Shown: piece after piece, positions 6,380 to 13,401 of the stretch
Numbering within the stretch: the first letter of the stretch is position 1
Layout of the letters: each line of letters starts with the position of its first letter
Assembly: GCA_002344005.1 (NCBI GenBank)
Contig: DDTD01000042.1
Coordinates: 1-13,556, forward strand
Origin: Ignavibacteria bacterium UBA2373
Lineage (GTDB): Bacteria; Bacteroidota; Ignavibacteria; Kapaibacteriales; UBA961
Direction of reading: 5' to 3'
DNA length: 13,556 nucleotides
Notes under the pieces: model-generated
What the model was told of the DNA's origin: nothing
Databases searched by the model: none
Seen by the model: the letters and a program-made list of their open reading frames with translations, nothing else
Translations under genes and position numbers: made by a program

Positions 6380-6553
6380 TTACTTCGAAATGTCAATGGA
6401 GTCAATTTGAGAAAGCTCGTCTATTTTGACAAAGCGCTCAAGAAATTTAATAGAACCTTTGTCAGAGCGATACCCTTTAACAACTTTTACATTGATTTTT
6501 TGCGGTCCGCTTCCTTTTTTCGACTTATCGCCGAATGTTTGCTGTTTAGCCAT
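6380..6553 (-). CDS. 57-residue basic protein leading the bL31-bS18 operon
   Basis: The frame reads MAKQQTFGDKSKKGSGPQKI, then NVKVVKGYRSDKGSIKFLER, and ends DSIDISK-TAA. It has a good start (ATG 6553 with CGGAG eight bases upstream), an exact promoter 39 bases further upstream, and an 11-base gap to bL31, so I regard it as real despite its size. The first half is lysine-rich and probably disordered. The second half has a beta-like pattern (INVKVVKG / IKFLERFV). It vaguely recalls the small DUF4295 proteins that accompany bL33/bL28 genes in Bacteroidetes (K-V-V-K ... G-x-x-K-F-x-E), but I am not sure. Co-transcription with two ribosomal proteins suggests a ribosome-associated role; that is inference from context. 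Confidence 0.8.
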   Translation of the reverse strand: MAKQQTFGDKSKKGSGPQKINVKVVKGYRSDKGSIKFLERFVKIDELSQIDSIDISK

Positions 6554-6591
6554 AGTTGCTCCGTAAAGCAGTATTTTACAATAGAAGAGCG

Positions 6592-6622
6592 CAAAAATAC
6601 ACTACTTTTTTGTAATGACAAA
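6592..6622 (-). promoter_or_regulatory. Bacteroidetes-type promoter of the 57-aa/bL31/bS18 operon
   Basis: On the minus strand, TTTG (6622-6619), a spacer of exactly 19 bases, and TATTTTTG (6599-6592) match the Bacteroidetes consensus TTTG-N19-21-TAnnTTTG without mismatch. The expected transcription start near 6585 leaves a leader of about 30 bases before ATG 6553. No Zur-like or other palindromic operator is obvious around it. Confidence 0.75.
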
Positions 6623-6697
6623 ACATAGAGCGTAAAAAATGTCATTCTACTCCAATTTTTATCGCTAAAAGCAGCATCAAGTCATCAATTGCCACAC

Positions 6698-7597
6698 TCA
6701 AAAGAAGACAGAACTCGCCGAGCGAATACCCACACTGATAGAATGCGTCGGTGATGGTATGGTGAATGATGTTTCATCGAAAATTCTTTCCCATGCAATA
6801 TAGATGTCCAAACCGGCTTGCTTCCCACGCAAATGATAACCACCCTCGAATCGGGCATTGACCTCAAGCCCTGATTCCGATTGCGGACTTGCTTTGAATG
6901 CCATCAAGGATGCCCATCCGCGAGTAAATACCGAATGTTTCTTGGCTAAAGAGTAATCCAAACGTCCCGCAGCCATAAATGCCCCTCGTATATCACCATA
7001 CGATCTACCTTCATTGTTCGCAGGGAAACGATAATCGGACATATAAAAATACCCTTCAGTCCGCACCATATAGTCAAAAGATAAAGAATGATGTGAAGAG
7101 CTTCCCGTCCAGGCGAGTTGCATGCCCGAGTTGATTAAGACACGTTTACGCACACTATACATGGTAGGTGTGTCGCCATGGGTAGAATCACTATTGTCCA
7201 CATCGTGTTTGCAGCGATGTTGCAATCCAACACTAAGACTGCCAAGCTGCAATACAAGAGCTTGCTCCCATATTATTGCTCGAGGGTTAAAGGCAATATC
7301 ATTATGAGGATTGGCACTGAGTTCACTGGAAAATAAGCCGCGCAGTACATCTGATGAACCCCAGCGATAGAAGTCTATACAACCGATAAATTTACCATTC
7401 CACGCTTGTTCACCGCCCAATGAGCCAAAGCCGCGTGCAAAGTCAATAGCATAATGTGTGGCTCCGAATGCTTCACCTATGGTTGTGGTATCATGACTAT
7501 GGCGCACGATATTCGTTCTTTGCGTAAAAAGTTGAGAATAAAGAGCGGCGGGACACAATAAGAGCAAGAGAATAGTACATATTGTATTCATGAGCAT
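6698..7597 (-). CDS. exported protein, probable outer-membrane beta-barrel
   Basis: 299 residues. The N-terminus (MLMNTICTILLLLLCPAALY) is a signal peptide, most likely cut after ALYS before QLF. LLLLC is a poor lipobox, so a lipoprotein is less likely. The mature part alternates polar and aromatic residues in strand-like stretches (SLSVGLQHRCKHD, HHSLSFDYMVRTEGYFYMSD, FEGGYHLRGKQAGLDIYIAW) and ends SVFF. A terminal phenylalanine is typical of proteins inserted by the BAM machinery. The start at 7597 is favoured over the second ATG two codons later because GAGG lies five bases upstream of it. I recognise no specific family or substrate. It stands alone between the atpDC terminator and the ribosomal promoter. 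The barrel call is inference from pattern. Confidence 0.8.
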   Translation of the reverse strand: MLMNTICTILLLLLCPAALYSQLFTQRTNIVRHSHDTTTIGEAFGATHYAIDFARGFGSLGGEQAWNGKFIGCIDFYRWGSSDVLRGLFSSELSANPHNDIAFNPRAIIWEQALVLQLGSLSVGLQHRCKHDVDNSDSTHGDTPTMYSVRKRVLINSGMQLAWTGSSSHHSLSFDYMVRTEGYFYMSDYRFPANNEGRSYGDIRGAFMAAGRLDYSLAKKHSVFTRGWASLMAFKASPQSESGLEVNARFEGGYHLRGKQAGLDIYIAWERIFDETSFTIPSPTHSISVGIRSASSVFF

Positions 7598-7713
7598 ACT
7601 GCCTCATCAGGCAAAAAAGTGAGTATAATGATAGCAAAGTAGCTCTTCGCATTATTCTGTTTCACACTTTGTGCTATCGTACAATGAGTGTAGAAGAATA
7701 TGTTACTAAACAA

Positions 7714-7740
7714 TAAAAGCTGCCTTTGGGGCAGCTTTTA
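7714..7740 (-). terminator. rho-independent terminator of atpDC
   Basis: An 11-bp perfect stem, TAAAAGCTGCC (7714-7724) with GGCAGCTTTTA (7730-7740), has a 5-base loop. On the minus strand it ends in a T-rich tail (TTTTATTGTTT), 28 bases after the atpC stop. Confidence 0.88.
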
Positions 7741-7768
7741 TAAATGGAATTACAAAGAAAGTCCTGTT

Positions 7769-8176
7769 TTATTCGCCTGTTGCAGCACGCAATCTATTAT
7801 TCAAGCGCTCAATATCAGATTTTATGGCATCACGCTGAACAAAGTCCGTAGTATTTTCCAAACGCTCTACCAACTGTTCACGCTGTTGTTTAATTGCAGC
7901 TATATCAATTTCATCGGCTCTTTCTGCTGTTTCGACCAAAACAGAAACTTTATTGTGCAGCACTTCAACAAACCCGCCATCTGTGGCATATATAGTATCT
8001 GCCGCACCATCATTGATTTTAATGATGCCTATACCAAGTGAAGACACGATAGGTGCGTGATTATAGAGCACTTGAAACCCGCCTTTGGTGCCCGGCACGG
8101 TTACTCCGGCAGCATTGCCCGAATATACAGTGCGTTGCGGTGTTACTATTTCGACGGTCAATACTTTATCGCTCAT
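7769..8176 (-). CDS. atpC: F1Fo ATP synthase epsilon subunit
   Basis: Central-stalk subunit that joins gamma to the c-ring and regulates ATP hydrolysis. The 135 residues comprise the N-terminal beta-sandwich (about 1-85: LTVEIVTPQRTVYSGNAAGV, then VPGTKGGFQVLYNHAP, then YATDGGFVEV) and a complete C-terminal helical hairpin (about 88-135, EIDIAAIKQQREQLVERLEN onward). Many Bacteroidetes and Chlorobi epsilon subunits stop at about 80-90 residues, after the sandwich, so the full two-domain form is worth noting. It starts 26 bases after the atpD stop and is the last gene before the terminator. ATG 8176 matches the family start (MSDKVLTVEIVTP). Confidence 0.97.
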   Translation of the reverse strand: MSDKVLTVEIVTPQRTVYSGNAAGVTVPGTKGGFQVLYNHAPIVSSLGIGIIKINDGAADTIYATDGGFVEVLHNKVSVLVETAERADEIDIAAIKQQREQLVERLENTTDFVQRDAIKSDIERLNNRLRAATGE

Positions 8177-8202
8177 AATGGTTTATACCCTTGTGTAATC
8201 AA

Positions 8203-9606
8203 TTATTTGGATTTCATGTATGCTTCTTTGACTTCATCAAGCGTACCTTTATAGCTGAACATACCTTCCGGTATTTCATCTACTTCACCGTCAAGAATAG
8301 CTTTAAAGCCGGCAATTGTGTCTTCAATTTTCACATATTTACCTTGGAAGCCGGTGAATTGCTCTGCCACGTGGAATGGCTGAGAGAAGAAACGCTGTAC
8401 CTTACGTGCACGATATACTGTTGTTTTATCATTATCGGATAATTCGTCCATACCAAGAATGTTGATAATATCTTGAAGGTCTTTGTAAGTCTGAAGCACT
8501 TTTTTCACTCTCATTGCCGTATCATAGTGGTCTTGACCAATGACAAGCGGATCGAGAATACGGGATGTTGATTCGAGCGGATCCACAGCAGGATAAATAC
8601 CAAGCTCGGAGATTTGACGCGATAATACCGTCGTAGCATCCAAGTGAGCAAAGGTATTTGCCGGAGCAGGATCGGTAAGGTCATCCGCTGGAACATACAC
8701 CGCTTGGATAGACGTTATGGAACCTTTGTCCGTAGAGGCGATACGCTCTTGCAAAGCACCCATCTCGGTTGCTAAAGTCGGCTGATAACCTACCGCCGAA
8801 GGCATACGACCAAGAAGAGCCGACATCTCTGCGCCCGCTTGTGTAAAACGGAAGATGTTATCCACGAATAACAATACGTCACGTCCCTCTTCATCGCGGA
8901 AGTACTCTGCCATAGTCAATGCAGTCAATGCCACACGTGCACGCGCTCCCGGGGGTTCATTCATCTGACCAAATACAAGAGCTGTTTTAGCAATAACGCC
9001 CGATTCTGTCATCTCACCGTAAAGGTCATTACCTTCGCGAGTACGCTCGCCCACACCGGCAAACACAGAATATCCGCCGTGCTGTTTTGCGATATTGTAG
9101 ATTAACTCTTGGATAATAACGGTTTTACCAACACCGGCACCACCGAACAATCCTGTTTTACCACCTTTGGTAAACGGCTCGACAAGGTCAATAACCTTGA
9201 TACCCGTCTCGAACATTTCTTTTTTGTTATTCAAGGTAGCGAATGACGGAGCAGGACGGTGAATTGAATATTTCAATTTCGTGTTAATCTCTGCTTTATT
9301 GTCAATAGCTTCGCCAACAACATTGATAAGGCGACCTAAAACTTCCGGACCAACCGGAACACTGATTGGAATACCTGTATCAAAACATGGCATCCCACGC
9401 ACAAGACCCTCGGTTGAGTCCATAGCAACGGTGCGAACCCTGTCTTCGCCTAAGTGCTGCTGAACTTCGCATACGAGATTGACTTGAACGCCGCGTTCAT
9501 TTTGACGCGGAACATTAATTGCATTAAGAACCGGAGGAATATTGCCTTGGGGGAACTCAATATCTACAACCGGACCGATAACCTGAACAATGTGCCCTTG
9601 ATTCAT
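8203..9606 (-). CDS. atpD: F1Fo ATP synthase beta subunit (catalytic)
   Basis: Catalytic subunit of the F1 head, converting ADP and phosphate to ATP at the cytoplasmic face of the membrane. The 467 residues include Walker A GGAGVGKT (155-162), GERTREGND (186-194) with the catalytic glutamate at 187, Walker B LLFVDN (245-250), ALLGRMPSAVGYQPTLATEM (263-282), and the DELSEED-type loop as DELSDND (387-393). All catalytic residues I can check are present. The start MNQGHIVQVIGPVVDIEF is typical. It is followed by atpC only. Genes for alpha, gamma, delta and the Fo subunits are absent, an arrangement known from Chlorobi and related phyla, where atpDC form their own unit. A TAnnTTTG promoter lies about 55 bases upstream. 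Confidence 0.99.
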   Translation of the reverse strand: MNQGHIVQVIGPVVDIEFPQGNIPPVLNAINVPRQNERGVQVNLVCEVQQHLGEDRVRTVAMDSTEGLVRGMPCFDTGIPISVPVGPEVLGRLINVVGEAIDNKAEINTKLKYSIHRPAPSFATLNNKKEMFETGIKVIDLVEPFTKGGKTGLFGGAGVGKTVIIQELIYNIAKQHGGYSVFAGVGERTREGNDLYGEMTESGVIAKTALVFGQMNEPPGARARVALTALTMAEYFRDEEGRDVLLFVDNIFRFTQAGAEMSALLGRMPSAVGYQPTLATEMGALQERIASTDKGSITSIQAVYVPADDLTDPAPANTFAHLDATTVLSRQISELGIYPAVDPLESTSRILDPLVIGQDHYDTAMRVKKVLQTYKDLQDIINILGMDELSDNDKTTVYRARKVQRFFSQPFHVAEQFTGFQGKYVKIEDTIAGFKAILDGEVDEIPEGMFSYKGTLDEVKEAYMKSK

Positions 9607-9660
9607 AGAAAATGACCTGTCTAAAAAAGGAGAAAATTTCTTAAAGTCGTTTTAAGACTG

Positions 9661-9688
9661 CAAAATTACAAAAATTCACTTGAGCAAA
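9661..9688 (-). promoter_or_regulatory. probable atpDC promoter
   Basis: On the minus strand TAATTTTG (9668-9661) matches the -7 consensus TAnnTTTG exactly. A TTTG lies upstream (9688-9685), but at a spacing of 16 rather than 19-21 bases, so the -33 assignment is weak. The position, about 55 bases before the atpD ATG, is right. The remaining intergenic sequence to the peptidase gene (9689-9827) shows no clear terminator. Confidence 0.55.
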
Positions 9689-9827
9689 ACGTGTAAATTG
9701 TGATTTTTCTGACAGATTGTTGTCGCTAAAGCTTTTCCCAAACCAAGAACAAATGAGCAAAACAATCCCAATGACGACTTAGTATTGTTGGAATAATGAG
9801 TCATTTTTTACACATATAAGCCCATCA

Positions 9828-10889
9828 TCACTTCTTTTTCTTTTTTTTCACCACTGTTTTCTTGGCAATAGATTTCATTGGATAGTGTTTGTCTATATAA
9901 GCCAAACAAAGATCAATAGTTGCTTCTACGGCTTTTTTATGTGTACGTTCTATACCATGCGAAGCATGAACGCCGGGACCTATAAGTGCCACTCTATAAT
10001 CATGACCTGCTCGTAAGGCGAGCGAACCATCGGAACTGTAAAAAGGATACACATCCACTTTATGGGGAATCTCTTTATCTTGGGCAAGAAGTGTGAGTTC
10101 TTTACGGAATCCATAATCATAAGGTCCCGATGAATCTTTGGCACATATCGAGCATGAATATTCATCACCACTGCAATGGTCGCCCACCACACCCATATCA
10201 AGGACAAGCAAATCCTGCACCGTCGGAGCAAATCCTCCCGATCCTCCATGACCCACTTCTTCATACGTTGAAAAGAACAATTCTACGGGAACGGAGCGTT
10301 TTTCTGCTGCGATGCGTCTGGCTATCTCAAAAAGTACATAACATCCGGCTTTATTGTCCAAAAAGTGTGATTTGATAAATCCATTCGGCAACTCTTGATA
10401 GCGAGTATCAAAACATATAATATCACCCACACCGATACCGAGTTTTTTGACATCATCGGCATTATGCACTTCTTCATCAATACGTATATGCATGGTCGAA
10501 GTGCTACGTTCAGTTGAGCCTGCACTGCGGTTCGTGTGGGCACTCGGGTTATTCAACAATACCGTACCCGTCACAACGGTATTCCCCAATGTATAAATAC
10601 GGACATAACTTCCCTCAAACGTAGGCAATAAAGGACCGCCGAGCAAAGTAAATTGTAAAGTACCATTGCCATTCACTCCCGATACCATTGCGCCAAGTGT
10701 GTCGGTATGGGCTGCAATCGAAAGCACAGGGTTTTTACCTAATGCAACACGCACCGCTCCTTTGTGAGTGCTTTCCGGCGACCAGCCATAGGATTGCAAA
10801 ACTCGGACAATATAATCGGTGGCATTTTCCGTATAACCCGAAGGCGAATCTATGCCTATTAACTCTCGTAAAGTATCATAACTATTCAT
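9828..10889 (-). CDS. M42-family metallo-aminopeptidase
   Basis: Dinuclear-metal exopeptidase of the M42 (glutamyl/deblocking aminopeptidase, FrvX-like) family, probably cytoplasmic and acting on small peptides. With the start chosen here (MNSYDTLREL, 353 residues) the expected metal and catalytic residues are H61 and D63 (AAHTDTLG), D178 (SHFLDNKAG), E210/E211 (STYEEVGHGG), D231 (LVLDMG) and a C-terminal histidine in HASHGIERTH (near 311). A longer frame starts at a TTG at 10925, but that TTG is part of an exact TATTTTTG promoter element. ATG 10889 has GGGAAG upstream at good spacing and matches family N-termini. The C-terminus ends in an unusual lysine tail (KKTVVKKKKKK) after the fold is complete. 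It is transcribed alone and diverges from the oxidoreductase gene. Confidence 0.93.
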   Translation of the reverse strand: MNSYDTLRELIGIDSPSGYTENATDYIVRVLQSYGWSPESTHKGAVRVALGKNPVLSIAAHTDTLGAMVSGVNGNGTLQFTLLGGPLLPTFEGSYVRIYTLGNTVVTGTVLLNNPSAHTNRSAGSTERSTSTMHIRIDEEVHNADDVKKLGIGVGDIICFDTRYQELPNGFIKSHFLDNKAGCYVLFEIARRIAAEKRSVPVELFFSTYEEVGHGGSGGFAPTVQDLLVLDMGVVGDHCSGDEYSCSICAKDSSGPYDYGFRKELTLLAQDKEIPHKVDVYPFYSSDGSLALRAGHDYRVALIGPGVHASHGIERTHKKAVEATIDLCLAYIDKHYPMKSIAKKTVVKKKKKK

Positions 10890-10922
10890 GCTGTACTTCC
10901 CATTAAATGAAATAATTTGATG

Positions 10923-10930
10923 CAAAAATA
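10923..10930 (-). promoter_or_regulatory. -7 element of the peptidase promoter
   Basis: The minus strand reads TATTTTTG, an exact TAnnTTTG match, 33 bases before ATG 10889. No TTTG at -33 is present, so confidence is moderate. If used, transcription would start near 10917, inside any frame that begins at 10925. Confidence 0.5.
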
Positions 10931-11018
10931 CTTCTCATAGACTAACCGCACTGTTCATTGCGCGGCTTTTATGGCAAAAAGCTCATAAGCCCGTCAAGCA
11001 GTAAGCAGCTATTTACCG

Positions 11019-11026
11019 TAATTTTG
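11019..11026 (+). promoter_or_regulatory. -7 element of the oxidoreductase promoter
   Basis: TAATTTTG, an exact TAnnTTTG match, lies 30 bases before ATG 11057. No good -33 element precedes it. Between the two divergent promoters lies an interrupted inverted repeat, GGCTT(TT)ATG ... CATAAGCC, at about 10964-10991, which could be a regulator site or chance. Confidence 0.45.
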
Positions 11027-11056
11027 TACAATGTTTTTCACCTTGACTTATAAAGT

Positions 11057-13189
11057 ATGCTTCAAGTAGTTCAATATCAGCGCACAGGCGAAATGCTTGT
11101 GGAAGAGCTTCCCGCTCCGGCATGTATGCCCGGGGGTGTATTAGTACGTACCGTGGCTTCATTAATTTCTGCCGGCACAGAACGCAGCTCAGTAGAAAGT
11201 GCCCAACAATCTCTGTTGGAGCGTGCGCGCTCGCAACCCGAACAAGTAAAAGCTGTTCTTGATAAAGCAAAAAAAGACGGCATCATGGCGACGTATGAAG
11301 CTGTCAAATCCAAACTCGAATCATTTAAAACTCTCGGCTACAGTGCGGCGGGAATCGTTATTGAGTCGCGGTGTGAAGATTTTGTACCGGGTGATAGAGT
11401 TGCCTGTGCGGGAGCGCAATATGCCCATCATGCGGAAATTATCTCTGTACCCAAAAATCTTTGCTGCAAAATTCCCGAACATGTTTCTTTTGACGATGCC
11501 GCCTACACCACTCTCGGTGCCATTGCATTGCAAGGTGTGCGTCAAGCAGATATTCGTTTAGGGGAAACCGTTGCCGTCATAGGATTGGGATTGCTCGGAC
11601 AATTAACCGTGCAATTATTAAAAGCAAGTGGCTGCCGCGTGGTGGGATTAGATATCAATGAAGAATTATTTCCCATGGCTCTGGAATTTGGTTGCGAAGC
11701 TGTCTTTAAAAGCAGCCGTGATGTTGCCTCTTCCATAAAAGCATTTACACGAGGCTTAGGCACAGACGCAGTCATCATTACGGCTTCCACCGATTCGACA
11801 GAACCGATTATGTTGGCTTTGGATATTGCACGCAAAAAAAGCCCCATCGTTATTGTCGGTGCCGTTCCGATGAATATTCCTCGCTCACCATTCTATGAAA
11901 AAGAACTCGAATTACGTATTTCATGCAGCTATGGTCCCGGTCGTTATGATCCCTCCTATGAAGCCGAAGGACATGATTATCCCATCGGTTATGTGCGTTG
12001 GACAGAAAATCGTAATATGCAGGCATTTCTTGAATGTATTGAACGCGGTATATTAAAAGTTGCTCCCATGACAACACATCATTTCCCTATTGAAAAAGCG
12101 ATGGGAGGTTATGAGTTAATTACAGGAAAAACCCAAGAAAAATATCTTGGCATTATTCTCACCTATCCCGAAAGAAAAGAAGCCGGAAAAAGAGTATTGC
12201 AAACAAAAAAATATGAACCGAAATCCACAATAGGCATTGGATTTATCGGGGCAGGAAGTTTTGCACAAACAATGCTCATACCGCCATTAAAATCACAGGG
12301 TGTTGATTTTATTTCTGTATCAACAGGCACACCCGTAAATGCAAAATCGGCAGCACAAAAATATGGTTTTTCCGAAGCAGCCACCGATTCCATGAATGTC
12401 ATTACTCATGATAAAGTATCAATGATATTTTGTGCATCCCGCCATGACAGTCATGCGAGATATGTGCAAAAAGCAGTTGAAATGAAAAAACCTATTTTTG
12501 TTGAAAAACCATTATGTATTACAAGGGAAGAATTAGAACAAATAGACATAGCCGTAGCGCATAATGCAGGTAGGGTGATGGTAGGATTTAACAGGCGTTT
12601 TTCAGATTCTTTTGTTGCCATAAAAAAATTCTTTGCGCATCGCAGTGAACCCATGTCTATAACATATCGAGTAAATGCCGGATTTATTCCCAAATCAAGT
12701 TGGATTCAAGACCCGGCACAAGGTGGCAGAATTATTGGCGAAGGATGTCACTTTATTGACTGTATGGCATTTCTCACGGGTTCTGTGCCCATCAAAGTTC
12801 ATGCGGAACAATTATCTTCACGCAATAGGGAACATGCCCAACAAGATAATGTGTCAATTATTATTCGTTTTGCCGATGGGTCGGTCGGTACTTTATTATA
12901 TCTTGCCAATGGCGACGGTTCCATAGATAAAGAATATTGCGAAGTATTTTGCGAAGGAAAAACTGCCATAATGAATAATTTTCGCAATGTTATTTTGGCA
13001 CAAGGGAAAAAACAAAAAACACTTTCTTTTGATGGTTTAAAAGGACATCGTGAAGAAATTGCGGCTACCGTCGCTGCCATAAAAAAAGGCGAATCTATGC
13101 CTATTGATTATGCGACTATTCGTGCTGTCACATTATCAACAATAGCAGCCGTAGAGTCATTGCAGACAGGCGTTCCCATTGAATTTTAG
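11057..13189 (+). CDS. bi-domain oxidoreductase: zinc-type dehydrogenase fused to Gfo/Idh/MocA
   Basis: A 710-residue fusion. The N-terminal half (about 1-375) is a medium-chain dehydrogenase/reductase with the SAGTERS motif (38-44) and a Rossmann fold around VAVIGLGLLG (172-181). The classical zinc-binding cysteines of alcohol dehydrogenases are not evident. The C-terminal half (about 390-710) is a Gfo/Idh/MocA sugar dehydrogenase with its own NAD(P) fold (IGIGFIGAGSF, 392-402), the EKPLC motif (about 483-487) and GFNRRFS (about 511). This architecture is an established family, often found in polysaccharide or nucleotide-sugar clusters near heparinase-type genes; the substrate is not known from sequence. 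No sugar cluster is visible here, but the gene lies near the window end. The ATG has only TAAAG upstream. The gene is intact and followed by a terminator. Confidence 0.94.
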   Translation: MLQVVQYQRTGEMLVEELPAPACMPGGVLVRTVASLISAGTERSSVESAQQSLLERARSQPEQVKAVLDKAKKDGIMATYEAVKSKLESFKTLGYSAAGIVIESRCEDFVPGDRVACAGAQYAHHAEIISVPKNLCCKIPEHVSFDDAAYTTLGAIALQGVRQADIRLGETVAVIGLGLLGQLTVQLLKASGCRVVGLDINEELFPMALEFGCEAVFKSSRDVASSIKAFTRGLGTDAVIITASTDSTEPIMLALDIARKKSPIVIVGAVPMNIPRSPFYEKELELRISCSYGPGRYDPSYEAEGHDYPIGYVRWTENRNMQAFLECIERGILKVAPMTTHHFPIEKAMGGYELITGKTQEKYLGIILTYPERKEAGKRVLQTKKYEPKSTIGIGFIGAGSFAQTMLIPPLKSQGVDFISVSTGTPVNAKSAAQKYGFSEAATDSMNVITHDKVSMIFCASRHDSHARYVQKAVEMKKPIFVEKPLCITREELEQIDIAVAHNAGRVMVGFNRRFSDSFVAIKKFFAHRSEPMSITYRVNAGFIPKSSWIQDPAQGGRIIGEGCHFIDCMAFLTGSVPIKVHAEQLSSRNREHAQQDNVSIIIRFADGSVGTLLYLANGDGSIDKEYCEVFCEGKTAIMNNFRNVILAQGKKQKTLSFDGLKGHREEIAATVAAIKKGESMPIDYATIRAVTLSTIAAVESLQTGVPIEF

Positions 13190-13223
13190 TCGAATATTGT
13201 GACAAATATTATTTTATACTCTC

Positions 13224-13248
13224 ACAAGCCGTATTCTGTACGGCTTGT
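13224..13248 (+). terminator. rho-independent terminator after the oxidoreductase gene
   Basis: A 10-bp perfect stem, ACAAGCCGTA (13224-13233) with TACGGCTTGT (13239-13248), and a 5-base loop TTCTG, followed by TGTTTATTT, lies 35 bases past the stop codon. Confidence 0.87.
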
Positions 13249-13269
13249 TGTTTATTTACCTTATTCAAA

Positions 13270-13280
13270 CTCCGTAGGAG
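13270..13280. repeat. short palindrome CTCCGTAGGAG
   Basis: A palindrome of four pairs around GTA, in a 150-base gene-free gap. Similar CTCC-TACGG/CCGTA-GGAG words occur as dispersed repeats in some Bacteroidetes genomes, as far as I recall. Only one copy is seen in this window, so the repeat status is unproven. Confidence 0.25.
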
Positions 13281-13401
13281 CGATAGAAATGAAGGTGATC
13301 CAAAACTCAAAAATGGCGGCAATGGACTTATGACGCATTTACTCATTAGACCGGATCAAGCACCATAAAATATAGTTTATGTACAAATAATTGCGATAGT
13401 T

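Noticed and set aside
6554..6697. Zur or other repressor operator near the ribosomal operon promoter.
   Set aside because: No convincing palindrome overlaps or flanks the promoter.
7601..7612. Small hairpin GCCTCATCAGGC just before the barrel-protein start, covering its GAGG ribosome site.
   Set aside because: Only a four-base-pair stem with a four-base loop; too weak to call a regulatory switch.
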